A stretch of 64,000 nt of DNA from a virus, in IMG/VR virus record IMGVR_UViG_3300027280_000002, positions 47,330 through 111,329 of that record; one strand, given 5' to 3'. A model generated the notes under the pieces. It ran no database searches and was not told the origin of the DNA. It saw nothing but the letters and a program-made list of their open reading frames with translations. Position 1 is the stretch's first letter, and each line of letters begins with the position of its first letter. A program made the position numbers and the translations under genes. Positions 1-9,302 of the stretch are shown piece after piece.

Positions 1-1
1 A

Positions 2-559
2 AAGAAAGAAACATGGGATGAACAAGCTAGGTTGCTAATTAAGTATTTTAATGCAAGAGCCTTGTGTGAAAATGATGAAATATCTTTTATTGACTATATG
101 ATTAGTAAAGGAGATGCTCATTATTTAGAAAGACAACCGGAATGGTTAAAAGAAATAGTACCAAACACTACGGTTAGGCGTGATTATGGTATACATAGAT
201 CTTCAGAAAAAGTAAGGGACTTCCTGCACGGATGTCTTAAGAAATATACGGAAGATGTTATACATACTGAACTTGATGATGAAGGGGAAGTAATCTCATC
301 AGTAAAAGGTATGTCTAAAATATTAGATCCTGTATTACTAGAAGAGATGATACAATATAATGAGACTGGTAACTTTGATAGAATTATTGCAGCTGAGTTA
401 GCAATAGGATTAGCAATGAAACTAGATCCAATGATAGGTAGGGTTGGGGCAAAGGAAGATGAGAGAATAACCTCACTTTACAAAACAAATAAAAAAAATA
501 TTCTTTTTACCGAGTCACGAGGGCTTTTTGGAAGGAAAAAAAATAAACTTTTTTCATAA
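2..559 (+). CDS. Terminase large subunit, C-terminal part (5' end outside window)
   Basis: The reading frame is open from the window edge, so the gene is cut at its 5' end; the TTG at 32 is not a real start. About 186 codons remain. The visible part matches the end of a TerL RNase H-like nuclease domain: a Y-G-I-H stretch followed by a helix around KVRDFLHGCLKKY, then VLLEEMIQYNETGNFDRI and an Ala/Leu-rich helix, a layout usual in the C-terminus of large terminases. The ATPase motifs would lie upstream and cannot be seen. The stop codon overlaps the portal start by one base (TAATG), so the two genes are translationally coupled. In crAss-like phages TerL lies directly before the portal, which supports the call. 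The tail is Lys-rich (GRKKNKLFS). The assignment rests on this pattern and on gene order, not on a full-length match. Confidence 0.82.
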   Translation, partial: KKETWDEQARLLIKYFNARALCENDEISFIDYMISKGDAHYLERQPEWLKEIVPNTTVRRDYGIHRSSEKVRDFLHGCLKKYTEDVIHTELDDEGEVISSVKGMSKILDPVLLEEMIQYNETGNFDRIIAAELAIGLAMKLDPMIGRVGAKEDERITSLYKTNKKNILFTESRGLFGRKKNKLFS

Positions 560-3135
560 TGGCAATTATAAGATATACAAAAGATGCATCTATAAGGTAT
601 GCGTACCTTAACATCTTTCCTGATCAGTTTAAAACTGAAAAACAAAAAAAAGATGATAGTTGGGTTAAAAACACTATGGATTACTTTGCAAATCAATCAT
701 ATGCAATGTATGTTAGAAATAGAGACACCTTTGTAAAGAACTATGATTTAATGAAAGGTGTTCTCCGTAGAGAAGACTTTTATCAAGAACCAGAAGTAAG
801 AAGTTTCACTGATCAACTTACTACAGATATAGATTTACCAGCATACGTTAAAATGTATTCTATAGTAACTACACCTGTTAACGAATTAGTCGGAGAGATA
901 TCTAAACGTCCAGACTCATTTAGAGTTAAGGCTTTTGATGATGATAGTCAAGCAGAAGAGTTACAATTTAAAACAGACACATTACAGAAATATGTAATAA
1001 CTAAAGTAAAAGAACAAGTAGTGGCAAAAGCTGCTATGGCTGGTGAAGAAATATCAGAAGAAGATATTGAAAAGATAACCTTTGAACAAGTTAAGGATCA
1101 ATTAGATAGTTATACATCTGTTGCAGAAAAATGGGCTAATCATGTATTAACTGCTCAAAAAGCAGATTTTAACATTAAAGAAAAGTCAGAAGAAGCATTT
1201 AGAGATCTTCTTATATCTGCAAGACAGTTCTATCATATCTATGAAGACAATTCTAGATTAGGATATAACATTGAGGTTTGTAACCCTAAGAACACTTGGT
1301 TCTTAACTACTCCTGATAAGAAATATATATCTGACCCTACAGGAAGAAAACAGGGAGCTTATGCTGCTGGTACTGTACAAGTTATGGAACTTTCAGAAAT
1401 AATTGAAGCTATTCCAGAATTAACAAAAGAAGAAATAGATCACTTAAGAACTTCACTACAGGATTACGGATTAATAAATGCTAGAGAATCTAATTTAGAT
1501 AATCCTGGTGTAACTCCAGGTAATGATTCTATTACATACGACACGTATGATCCATTGGTTTTACAAACACGTATGATTATTGAATCAGAAATGAAAGAGA
1601 ACGATGATGGTTTAAGAGACTTTCTTGGATTAACGAACAATGTATCTTCTTTTGGATATAAGTATGTTGTAATAAGGTCTTATTGGGTTTCTAAAAAGAA
1701 GATAGGTAAGTTAATATATATAGATGAGTTAGGTAACGAACAGTCTGTGCTAGTAGATGAAGACTATAAGTCAGGAACAATGCCTACACAACAGTCATTA
1801 GAGTGGGGTTGGATTAATCAATGGTATCAAGGAATTAAAATTGGTCCAGACATCTATCATGTTAGACCTTATAAGCTTTTAGATTACTGCCCAATCATTG
1901 GTACAGTTTATGAGCAAAAGAACACAGAGGCAAAATCATTAGTAGATTTAATGAAACCTTTCCAAACTATATATAATGTTTGTATGAATCAATTATACAA
2001 ATTATTAGAGAAGGAAGTTGGTAAGGTACAATTAATGTCACTAAGACATATCCCAGTTCCTAAAGACGGAGATGCACAAGATGCTATTGACATCTGGGAA
2101 ATGGAAGCACGTAATAGAGGAGTGGTATTTGTAGATGATAGTCCAGAGAATTTAAAAGCTCCAAGTTCATTTAATCAATTTAGTTCATTAGATCTTACAC
2201 GTACACAAGAAATACAATCACGATATACCTTAGCTCAGCAAATGAAGATTGAATGTTGGGAACTTATAGGTATGTCTAAACAGCGTATGGGTACTGTAGC
2301 TGCATCAGAAACAGCCACAGGTACAAATACAGCAATGCAACAAAGCTACTCTCAAACAGAGCCTCTATTTGTTGCACATGAATATGTTCAAGGGCAGTTA
2401 TATCAAGCAATTGTAGATGCTGCTTTATATACTGAAAGCCATAAACCACAATCTACATTATCATACATAACTAATGAAGGAGAATCTGCATTTGTACAAG
2501 TAAATGGAAGTGACCTATCGTTACGTGACCTTCAGGTATTTTTAACTAATAGACCAGAAGACACTCAAATGTTTAATGAACTTAGACAATTGTCTCAAGC
2601 TATTATACAAAATGGTGGTACATTATATGATGTAATTGAATTATATAGTACTAAATCAATGAGAGAAATGAAAAAGACTTTCAAAGATCTTAGAGATAAA
2701 CAAGAACAGCAACAACAAAAACAGATTCAACTTCAAGAACAACAACAGCAAGCTCAGCAGCAACAAGCTCAAGCAGCCCTAGAACAAGCTGAAAGAATGA
2801 AGATGGAAGAACAAGTTAACGAAGATAGACAGAATGATCTGGACAGAGTTAATAAAAAAGAAGTTGCTCTTATTAATGCTATGGCTAAAGGAACAGAAGT
2901 TGGGGCAGATATGGATAATTCAGGTGCCCCTGATATTGTAGAACTTTCTAAATTAGAAGCTGAGACTAATAAAGCTAATAAAGAATATAAAGGAAAGATG
3001 GCAGAAATTGATAATAGAAATTCTTTAGCACAACAAAAGTTACAATTGGAAAGAGATAAAATAAAATTAGCTCGTGAAAATCAGGCTAATGATCTAGCTG
3101 TAGCAAAACAAAACGCAAAAGGTCGAAATAAATAA
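559..3135 (+). CDS. Portal protein, crAss-like
   Basis: At 858 residues this has the size of crAss-like portals. It would form the dodecameric ring at the capsid vertex through which DNA is packaged and ejected. It sits between TerL and the capsid protein, as in other crAss-like phages. The N-terminal 700 residues are a mixed alpha/beta portal body with helices rich in Glu/Lys. From about residue 700 the protein becomes a long Gln-rich coiled coil (repeated runs of Q with interspersed A, L and E, about residues 712-760), followed by a charged helical tail. Such Gln-rich helical C-termini match the barrel/crown region of podoviral portals. The start ATG overlaps the TerL stop, and no better start is present upstream. 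Function is inferred from family resemblance and position; confidence is high. Confidence 0.88.
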   Translation: MAIIRYTKDASIRYAYLNIFPDQFKTEKQKKDDSWVKNTMDYFANQSYAMYVRNRDTFVKNYDLMKGVLRREDFYQEPEVRSFTDQLTTDIDLPAYVKMYSIVTTPVNELVGEISKRPDSFRVKAFDDDSQAEELQFKTDTLQKYVITKVKEQVVAKAAMAGEEISEEDIEKITFEQVKDQLDSYTSVAEKWANHVLTAQKADFNIKEKSEEAFRDLLISARQFYHIYEDNSRLGYNIEVCNPKNTWFLTTPDKKYISDPTGRKQGAYAAGTVQVMELSEIIEAIPELTKEEIDHLRTSLQDYGLINARESNLDNPGVTPGNDSITYDTYDPLVLQTRMIIESEMKENDDGLRDFLGLTNNVSSFGYKYVVIRSYWVSKKKIGKLIYIDELGNEQSVLVDEDYKSGTMPTQQSLEWGWINQWYQGIKIGPDIYHVRPYKLLDYCPIIGTVYEQKNTEAKSLVDLMKPFQTIYNVCMNQLYKLLEKEVGKVQLMSLRHIPVPKDGDAQDAIDIWEMEARNRGVVFVDDSPENLKAPSSFNQFSSLDLTRTQEIQSRYTLAQQMKIECWELIGMSKQRMGTVAASETATGTNTAMQQSYSQTEPLFVAHEYVQGQLYQAIVDAALYTESHKPQSTLSYITNEGESAFVQVNGSDLSLRDLQVFLTNRPEDTQMFNELRQLSQAIIQNGGTLYDVIELYSTKSMREMKKTFKDLRDKQEQQQQKQIQLQEQQQQAQQQQAQAALEQAERMKMEEQVNEDRQNDLDRVNKKEVALINAMAKGTEVGADMDNSGAPDIVELSKLEAETNKANKEYKGKMAEIDNRNSLAQQKLQLERDKIKLARENQANDLAVAKQNAKGRNK

Positions 3136-3153
3136 GTAAATAATTACATTCAT

Positions 3154-3255
3154 TATAGCACGAAAATAGTTAATGCTATATTATCTCGAATATTTATAAA
3201 AATACATAAATAAAGTTTTGTAAATCAATATGACTGAATTAACTTTACAGTCATA
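3154..3255 (+). other. Two AT-rich hairpins in the portal-scaffold gap
   Basis: The 160-base gap holds two inverted repeats: TATAGCA (3154-3160) with TGCTATA (3174-3180), and TATGACTG (3229-3236) with CAGTCATA (3248-3255, 11-base loop). Neither is followed by a T tract, so they are poor intrinsic terminators. They may act in mRNA processing or stability between the low-copy portal and the genes for the scaffold-like and capsid proteins. I see no convincing promoter in the gap; TAAAGTTTTG at 3211-3220 does not fit the TAnnTTTG spacing. Confidence 0.4.
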
Positions 3256-3295
3256 CAAGTAAAAAACCAAGTTTTAATAAAAAAAATAACTACAT

Positions 3296-4570
3296 ATGTC
3301 TGATAATTTACAGCCACAAGGTAACTTTGGCATCCAAGATACCGTAAATATGGGATCTGGAGATGCACAATTGCTAAATGATTTAATGGCTCCAGAAACT
3401 GCAAGTGGCAGTCCTGAGACCGTTGAACCAATAATAAAAGAAACTGAAGATGTTATACCAGCTACACAGGCACCGAAAGGTAAGGATATTATTCCTCCTA
3501 AAAGTGTAGATGGAAAAACAGATGAAGAAAAGCAAACAGGGGAATCTCTTATTTCTGATTTTTTAAGTAATGATCCTGATGCAATTGAGGAAGAAGAAGT
3601 TGAAATTGATATACCTGAAGTCGAAGAACCTAAAGATGTTCTTGATGAAGTGGTAAACGATGAAGAAGCTGAAGTTGGTTCTGCAAACTTTGAAGCACTA
3701 TCAAAAGATCTATTTGATCTAGGGGTGTTTAATAAAGAAGAAGGAGAAGAAGTAAGCATTGAAACTCCTGAAGATTTTTTAGCTCGATTTGAATCTGAAA
3801 AGAAAAAAGGAGCACAAAGTTTAGTCCAAGACTTTATAGGTCAATTTGGAGAAGATTATCAAAATGCATTTGAGTCCATCTTTGTAAAAGGTGTAGATCC
3901 AAAAGAATACTTTGGAGCATATAACCAGATAGTAAATTTCTCTGAAATGGATCTATCCAAAGAAAACAATCAAAAGCAAGTAATGCGTGAAGCACTTCTT
4001 GCACAAGGATTTGAAAAAGAAGACATAGGTAAAGAAATAGAGAGATTAGAAAATTACGGTGATCTCGAAACAGTATCTACTAGACATCATAAGGTGCTAG
4101 TAAAAAAGGAAGCTGCAAAGCTTGCGAAACTAGAAGCAAAGTCACAACAAGAGTTACAAGCAAAATCTGATATTAAAAATCAGTATGTAACAAATGTACA
4201 GGCTATACTTTCTGATAAAGTGAAAAATAAAGAGTTTGATGGTATACCTATTAACTCTAATTTAGCTAACGAACTACAAGACTTCTTAATAACAGATAAG
4301 TGGAAAACACCTACTGGAGAAACACTGACTGACTTTGATCGTTCTATTTTAGATTTGAAAAGACCTGAGAACCATGAACAAAAAGTCAAAGTAGGTTTAC
4401 TCCTTAAGATGTTAGAAAAAGATCCAACCTTATCAAGTATACAAAAAGCAGGCGTGACTAAAAAGTCAAACAAGCTATTTGGAGAAGTTGCGAGACAAGT
4501 TACTAAATCAAAAACAGTTGCTTCAACTAAAACAACGAGTAAACAGAAACCAAATTCATGGTTCATATAA
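3296..4570 (+). CDS. Putative scaffolding protein
   Basis: This 424-residue protein lies between portal and major capsid genes, the usual place for a scaffold. The N-terminal 120 residues are low in hydrophobics, rich in Pro/Gly, then strongly acidic (runs such as EEEEVEIDIPEVEEPKD). The middle and C-terminus are mostly helical and rich in Lys/Glu, with a likely coiled coil around residues 215-300 (KKEAAKLAKLEAKSQQEL). It has no enzyme motif and no Ser-His-Asp or HExxH pattern that would make it a maturation protease. The role would be to guide procapsid assembly and then leave the head or be degraded. No separate prohead protease is seen in the head block. The call is from position and composition; a minor head protein is the alternative. 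Confidence 0.6.
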   Translation: MSDNLQPQGNFGIQDTVNMGSGDAQLLNDLMAPETASGSPETVEPIIKETEDVIPATQAPKGKDIIPPKSVDGKTDEEKQTGESLISDFLSNDPDAIEEEEVEIDIPEVEEPKDVLDEVVNDEEAEVGSANFEALSKDLFDLGVFNKEEGEEVSIETPEDFLARFESEKKKGAQSLVQDFIGQFGEDYQNAFESIFVKGVDPKEYFGAYNQIVNFSEMDLSKENNQKQVMREALLAQGFEKEDIGKEIERLENYGDLETVSTRHHKVLVKKEAAKLAKLEAKSQQELQAKSDIKNQYVTNVQAILSDKVKNKEFDGIPINSNLANELQDFLITDKWKTPTGETLTDFDRSILDLKRPENHEQKVKVGLLLKMLEKDPTLSSIQKAGVTKKSNKLFGEVARQVTKSKTVASTKTTSKQKPNSWFI

Positions 4571-4599
4571 TAATTATTAATTAATAAAAAACGAATAAA

Positions 4600-6165
4600 A
4601 TGGCAATTCAAACAATCCCAGGTTTAACTGGTTTTACTTATGCACGAGTAGCGTCTATGGATGCACGTGCTGTAGGTAAACTTACAGATTCAAACCACTT
4701 AGAGTCTTTTCACTCTACTGAGCCTGCAGATTATGATAAAAAGATTATCAGTCTGTATACTCAATCTTCATTGTATAGCAATGATTTCCTAGACATGATC
4801 AATAAGAGTACACCTTACTATATTGATACAAACAGTGATTCATGGAAATGGAACATTGCAGTACCTTACAAATTCCCAAAAATTATTGACATTCCTAAAT
4901 CTACGCAAGATACTATTGCTGCTACAGGTAAAGTAGGAATCGATGGACAAGAGTTCGAATTAATATTGAGTTCTAACGAATTCTCTAAGAATGCGATTAT
5001 TTCTGTTGGTACACGTCAGTACGGACCACGTTTTTACGTGATCAAAGATCCACAACCATGGAACATGGGATGGATATATAAATTTACACTTGTTAGTGAT
5101 AACCCAACAGTAGATTTCGTTAATACTACATTTTTAACACAAGGTGTTGAATTAGAATTAGTAGATGCTGCAATTGGAGAATTCGATCAAGATTTATTAG
5201 GTCTTCCAAGATTAGGTGAAGAGATCACTATGTTTGAATCATTAGGTTCTGCATATGGATATGAGCACAAAATTACGGAATGGGCTGATGATAAAATGTT
5301 AAGAGACTCTTCTGGGAAACCATTAGATATTTTAGTATATGCACCACAACGACGTAATCAACTTCCTTTAAGAAGAGAAGATGTTAAGTGGGAGCCGTTC
5401 ATTGAATTCTGGATGCGTAAATCTATGTTAGAATTAAAAGTTAAACGTATGATCTGGGCTTCTCCAGGTACAGTTAAGACTAATGGTTCTAAGCAAGAAG
5501 TAAAAAGAACTTCTGCTGGTGTATACCACAGAATGAGAAATAACGGAAACTTAGTACAATACAATAGAGGTGAATTCTCTGCAAACTTGATTCGTTCAGT
5601 ATTTGGAGATTTATTCTACAGAAGAGTGGATGTTAAAGACCGTAGAGTTAAGATGTATACTAATGAGGCTGGATTCGATGTATTCCAACAAGCTCTTAAG
5701 AATGATGCACTTAATTCTGGACTTACTTTCATGGCAGATTCTGGAAACAGATATATGCAAGGTGAAGGACAGAATATCACTTATAACTTTGCATTTGACG
5801 CAATGGTTACAAGAGAAACAGGTCGTGTTGAATTGATTCACTTAAAAGAACTTGATTTACCACAAACTAATTTAGAATTTGGACAAAACATGAAATCTAC
5901 TCCAGTATTTATGGTGTTTGATGTTTCTCCACTATCTGATGGTGCAATGGTAAACAATATCCGTGAAGTTCGTATGAAGGGTGCACCTTCTATGACATGG
6001 GGTTATATTGATGGTACTCGTTCCCACTTAGGCTTTGCAAAGTCTCAAGGAATGCAGTCTGCTAACAAATTCCCAGGTTATGAATTATGGATGAAAGATC
6101 GATGTGATGTATTCATTGAAGATTTATCAAGAACTGTACTTATAGAAGAAATTCCACAGTTCTAG
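4600..6165 (+). CDS. Major capsid protein, crAss-like (HK97 fold expected)
   Basis: At 521 residues the length fits crAss-like capsid proteins, and the gene follows the portal and scaffold-like genes. The protein has an even beta-rich composition, no Cys-rich or Thr-rich insertions, and ends with a conserved-looking region (DRCDVFIEDLSRTVLIEEI). Codons here are visibly more regular, and the leader AATAAAAAACGAATAAAATG is very A-rich, as in highly translated Bacteroidota genes. The HK97 fold is known for the family but not something I can see in the sequence. The stop codon is TAG, unlike most genes here, which use TAA. It is followed by a hairpin pair that may protect the mRNA. Several hundred copies per virion are expected. 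Confidence 0.87.
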   Translation: MAIQTIPGLTGFTYARVASMDARAVGKLTDSNHLESFHSTEPADYDKKIISLYTQSSLYSNDFLDMINKSTPYYIDTNSDSWKWNIAVPYKFPKIIDIPKSTQDTIAATGKVGIDGQEFELILSSNEFSKNAIISVGTRQYGPRFYVIKDPQPWNMGWIYKFTLVSDNPTVDFVNTTFLTQGVELELVDAAIGEFDQDLLGLPRLGEEITMFESLGSAYGYEHKITEWADDKMLRDSSGKPLDILVYAPQRRNQLPLRREDVKWEPFIEFWMRKSMLELKVKRMIWASPGTVKTNGSKQEVKRTSAGVYHRMRNNGNLVQYNRGEFSANLIRSVFGDLFYRRVDVKDRRVKMYTNEAGFDVFQQALKNDALNSGLTFMADSGNRYMQGEGQNITYNFAFDAMVTRETGRVELIHLKELDLPQTNLEFGQNMKSTPVFMVFDVSPLSDGAMVNNIREVRMKGAPSMTWGYIDGTRSHLGFAKSQGMQSANKFPGYELWMKDRCDVFIEDLSRTVLIEEIPQF

Positions 6166-6182
6166 TAACAATATCCGAGAAG

Positions 6183-6278
6183 TATCCCCTCACCCACACT
6201 GTCCCTCCTCAGAGGGGATAACTTTCTCAACAACCAGAGTGCTGAATTAACTTTCTACCTATTGAATTAGAGCACTCT
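6183..6278 (+). other. Tandem hairpins just after the capsid gene
   Basis: The 153-base gap has two perfect inverted repeats: TATCCCCTC (6183-6191) with GAGGGGATA (6212-6220), and AGAGTGCT (6236-6243) with AGCACTCT (6271-6278). The first stem is the most GC-rich stretch in the neighbourhood. No T run follows, so full Rho-independent termination is unlikely. A 3' stabiliser or partial attenuator that raises capsid output over the downstream genes fits better. C-rich loop sequence (CCCACACTGTCCCTCC) is unusual in this genome. Confidence 0.55.
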
Positions 6279-6318
6279 ACAAATAGTAATAAACCAAATA
6301 AATTAATTAAACTACATT

Positions 6319-7287
6319 ATGGGTAAATTAGGAAAAATCTCTACGATTAAAAGAGAGTATAATGGTAATCAATTACAAACACTTCAAAGTGGCTTATCAT
6401 CTCAAGGTATGACAAGAATTCCTGGAACAGGAGTTTTTAAATATCCTTATAAAGAATTAGATGGAAAATACAGAACAGGACTAGATCCTGATGCTGGTTA
6501 TATTAAACGCATAGCAGATCCAACTGAAAGAGAACTTGAAATCGAAAGAGTTACTGCTCTTAGAGACAGGTTACAATCATCATTGGGTGATATAGATTTA
6601 GGACCAAGAGCTAAGTTCTGGAATTACGGACTGTCTCAAGGAACTAATGATGATCTACATGTAAAATCTGTAAAACTTTTAGATGGTGATAATTTTTATG
6701 ACTTAAGTGTTCCTATTCAAGAAATTTGTTTTGCTTGGCTGAGAGTACATCCAACTATTGCATCTTCATACGGTGCATGGCAAAGAGGAGAATTTCCAGC
6801 TGATACACAGTTTTATGTTGTAAATGATGAAATTGAAAATCAACTTGTTTATAAAAAGAAACAGTCTATCAACAAAGCAATTGTTAAGTTTGATGGAATG
6901 AGTCCAGAGAAGAAAAGAAAAGTCGGAAGGCTATTAGGACTTCCTGTAACAAACGAATCTAAAGAAGAAGTGGTTTACAATTTAGTAGACAACATGTTAA
7001 AAGAAACCGAAATGAAAGGTGGAACATTCCAAGGATTAAATCCTATAGAAGTATTTAACAGATTTGCTGACATGAAAGAAAATTTACTCCATATAAAAGA
7101 TTTAATTAAACAAGCTATAACACACTCTATATATAGAATCAAACCAAGCGGTAAGGTTTATGAAGGAGAGTACGAAGTAGCAATGGACGAAGAAGAATTA
7201 GTAAAATATATGATTGACGAAGATAATCAAGATGACTTACTAGTACTTGAAAAGAAATTGAAATCTAAAAAACTAGCTTCTGTATAA
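6319..7287 (+). CDS. Conserved virion protein downstream of capsid, function unknown
   Basis: This 322-residue protein has no motif I recognise. The N-terminal 130 residues look like an extended, basic segment with Gly/Pro turns (GMTRIPGTGVFKYPYKELDG). The middle is mixed alpha/beta (DLSVPIQEICFAWLRVHP). The C-terminal third is helical and charged; a short helical unit at about residues 195-232 (SPEKKRKVGRLLGLPV and following) resembles small helix-turn-helix or SAP-like packing modules. In crAss-like phages the genes right after the capsid gene encode auxiliary head and connector proteins, so a head-associated role is the best inference. It is preceded by the hairpin pair and followed 29 bases later by the next gene. 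Confidence 0.5.
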   Translation: MGKLGKISTIKREYNGNQLQTLQSGLSSQGMTRIPGTGVFKYPYKELDGKYRTGLDPDAGYIKRIADPTERELEIERVTALRDRLQSSLGDIDLGPRAKFWNYGLSQGTNDDLHVKSVKLLDGDNFYDLSVPIQEICFAWLRVHPTIASSYGAWQRGEFPADTQFYVVNDEIENQLVYKKKQSINKAIVKFDGMSPEKKRKVGRLLGLPVTNESKEEVVYNLVDNMLKETEMKGGTFQGLNPIEVFNRFADMKENLLHIKDLIKQAITHSIYRIKPSGKVYEGEYEVAMDEEELVKYMIDEDNQDDLLVLEKKLKSKKLASV

Positions 7288-7316
7288 GAAGTTAGTTTTA
7301 ACAAACATAGTTAAAT

Positions 7317-8048
7317 ATGATACCAGTAGATAGTTTATTATATAAAATAGATCAAAAACTAAATAAACTATCAACTAACGAGCACCAACAGATTGCATTA
7401 GAAGACAAAATCTTAAGCTTGAATGAAGCTCAGATTAAGTTGATAAAACAAAAAGTTGATGGTTTTAGTGTCCCTAACCGATTAGGTTATGATGCTTTTA
7501 AAAAAAGGTATGAGGATTTACAGAATCTAGTTATAGATTTTACAAATCAACCACTTACGTTAGAGGAATCTAACAAAGAATTAAATCAATGGGATGCAGA
7601 TCTTACTCTCCTAACACCTAAATACATGTTTTATGTAGATAGCTATGTGTTAGCAGACAAAGGTAGATGCAAAAATCGAAAGATATGGATTAATAAAGAT
7701 CTAAGTAAACATGGAGATCTATCTATTTTACTTAACAATGATCATTATAAACCAAGTTTTGAATATCAGGAAACCTTAAATGGCATATCCTCTAATTCAA
7801 TAAGCATTTACACGGATGGAACTTTTACTCCCACAACTATACAAGTAATGTACATGAGATATCCTGTCTATATAAATAAGGCAGGATACATTATGTTAGA
7901 TGGAACACCATCGACAGATGTAAATTGCGAACTAGAACTATACTTAGAAGATGAAATTGTAGATTTAACAGTTCAGAATCTAGCTATGTATACAGAGAAT
8001 GCTGCTGCGGTTCAAAGTGCACAATTCAGAATTCAAACAAATGAATAA
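7317..8048 (+). CDS. Neck/ring-type structural protein, crAss-like
   Basis: At 243 residues, this begins with a helical segment whose pattern (DSLLYKIDQKLNKLSTNEHQ, then a helix ending LIKQKVDG) I recognise as a recurring crAss-like family in the connector region. Such proteins form rings between portal and tail. The rest is beta-rich, with a Lys-rich loop around KGRCKNRKIWINKDLSKHGD and a C-terminal helix with Ala/Gln. There is no catalytic motif. It sits inside the head block between two other virion genes, all separated by about 30 bases. The exact ring number in the crAss001 scheme cannot be assigned by eye. An alternative is a head-completion protein. Confidence 0.6.
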   Translation: MIPVDSLLYKIDQKLNKLSTNEHQQIALEDKILSLNEAQIKLIKQKVDGFSVPNRLGYDAFKKRYEDLQNLVIDFTNQPLTLEESNKELNQWDADLTLLTPKYMFYVDSYVLADKGRCKNRKIWINKDLSKHGDLSILLNNDHYKPSFEYQETLNGISSNSISIYTDGTFTPTTIQVMYMRYPVYINKAGYIMLDGTPSTDVNCELELYLEDEIVDLTVQNLAMYTENAAAVQSAQFRIQTNE

Positions 8049-8075
8049 TTATAACCCTAAAAAAAAGAATAAATT

Positions 8076-9212
8076 ATGAGTACATTCGCATTAACCACGT
8101 TATTCGTGGTGCCAGTAGGTCAGACAACTCTGCCTAGCACTGGTTCGACTCAAGACCTTACAAAAGGTCAAGTAGGATTTTTCAATAGCTCCTATGCTAC
8201 AGTAAACGCTGGAACAATAGCTGCTTCTCCGTATTTCTACGTAGCACAAGGTAGAGAAAACACCTATTTACAAGGATCAAAAAGATCTGACAAAATTAAA
8301 GGATGCCCAACAGCTGGTGCTTCTTGCAACTCTAACGTTACAGAATGGTACAAAGCTTCTGGTTGTGATACTGCTGCTAACCAAATTACTGACGTTACAG
8401 ACTTTAAAGTACAATGTGGTGAAATAGTAACATTAACACTACGTGCTTTTTCTAGTTATATTAATACTTTATACTTCAACGGATTTACACGTTCAGTAAC
8501 CGTACAAGCTCCATGTTGTGAATGTGGAGGTGATGTATGTACTGATGTTGACACTAACGCATTAATCAACTCTTTAATTGCTAAGTTAAACCAAAGCGCT
8601 CCTGGAGATAATCCAGATAACGTATCTTTTAAAAGTTTCTTTACTTTTGAAAATGTTGGTGGAACAATACTAAGAATCCACGGTAAACCATTAACTAAAT
8701 ATGGACAACCATGTGACGTTGCTGCATTCCCATTTGAATATGATAGAATGTACTTCAACACATTTATATATGATGGACCAGCTACTACTGCTGATTTTAT
8801 TGTTGCTGATTCTTGTAACATTGTTGCAACCTCTACCATAACTCAGACTTCTACATATCCTTCAGGACTTTCTGCTGAATGGAAACAAGCAGAAATTAAT
8901 TACTATAGCTACCAAGCTGGGTATTTAAAATCTCTATATAGAATGGGTGGATACAACGAGAACTTTGAGTCTTATGTGACTGAAGGAACTGTATATGATA
9001 GCTACTATATTCGTTTTAATGAATATGATAAAGGAGCATACCAATGGGGTGACTATATCCATCAAGATTCTATCGTGATGATTGCTGTCCCAAATGAAGC
9101 GTCAGTTGCTGGTATTGCTACTGCTGTAGAGGCTGTCTTAGTTGGAGCTTTAGGGCCTGTTGTTGATAACAATGAGTGTATCACAACTACAACTACTACA
9201 ACTGCTGCTTAA
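8076..9212 (+). CDS. Beta-rich virion protein with Thr-rich tail, function unknown
   Basis: This 378-residue protein is beta-rich and rich in Thr, Ser, Ala and Tyr. Cys occurs in clusters (CPTAGASC near residue 78, CCECGGDVC near 147), a trait shared with the fibre proteins that follow. It ends in a short run of seven Thr plus AA, a miniature of the Thr linkers downstream. It is the last gene before the intrinsic terminator at 9.25 kb, so it is probably made at the same high level as the capsid protein. An auxiliary capsid or decoration protein, head fibre base or tube protein are all possible. No signal peptide or membrane segment is convincing. Confidence 0.45.
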   Translation: MSTFALTTLFVVPVGQTTLPSTGSTQDLTKGQVGFFNSSYATVNAGTIAASPYFYVAQGRENTYLQGSKRSDKIKGCPTAGASCNSNVTEWYKASGCDTAANQITDVTDFKVQCGEIVTLTLRAFSSYINTLYFNGFTRSVTVQAPCCECGGDVCTDVDTNALINSLIAKLNQSAPGDNPDNVSFKSFFTFENVGGTILRIHGKPLTKYGQPCDVAAFPFEYDRMYFNTFIYDGPATTADFIVADSCNIVATSTITQTSTYPSGLSAEWKQAEINYYSYQAGYLKSLYRMGGYNENFESYVTEGTVYDSYYIRFNEYDKGAYQWGDYIHQDSIVMIAVPNEASVAGIATAVEAVLVGALGPVVDNNECITTTTTTTAA

Positions 9213-9245
9213 TAAAAAAGTATATATAATACAATACTAACCTAT

Positions 9246-9292
9246 AATACCAGAGGTGTGAGGATAATACTCAATCCTCTGGTATTTTTTTT
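9246..9292 (+). terminator. Rho-independent terminator after the head block
   Basis: An 11-bp perfect stem, AATACCAGAGG (9246-9256) with CCTCTGGTATT (9276-9286), encloses a small inner stem TGAG/CTCA, and is followed by a T run to 9292. This is a textbook intrinsic terminator. It separates the head genes from the adhesin cassette and would lower transcription of the latter. It also shows that a GTG at 9258 inside the stem is not the start of the next gene. Confidence 0.9.
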
Positions 9293-9302
9293 AAATAAAT
9301 TT

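Noticed and set aside
9258-9302. GTG start at 9258 adding 15 residues to the 9303 gene
   Set aside because: It lies in the stem of an intrinsic terminator, and ATG 9303 has a normal A/T-rich leader.
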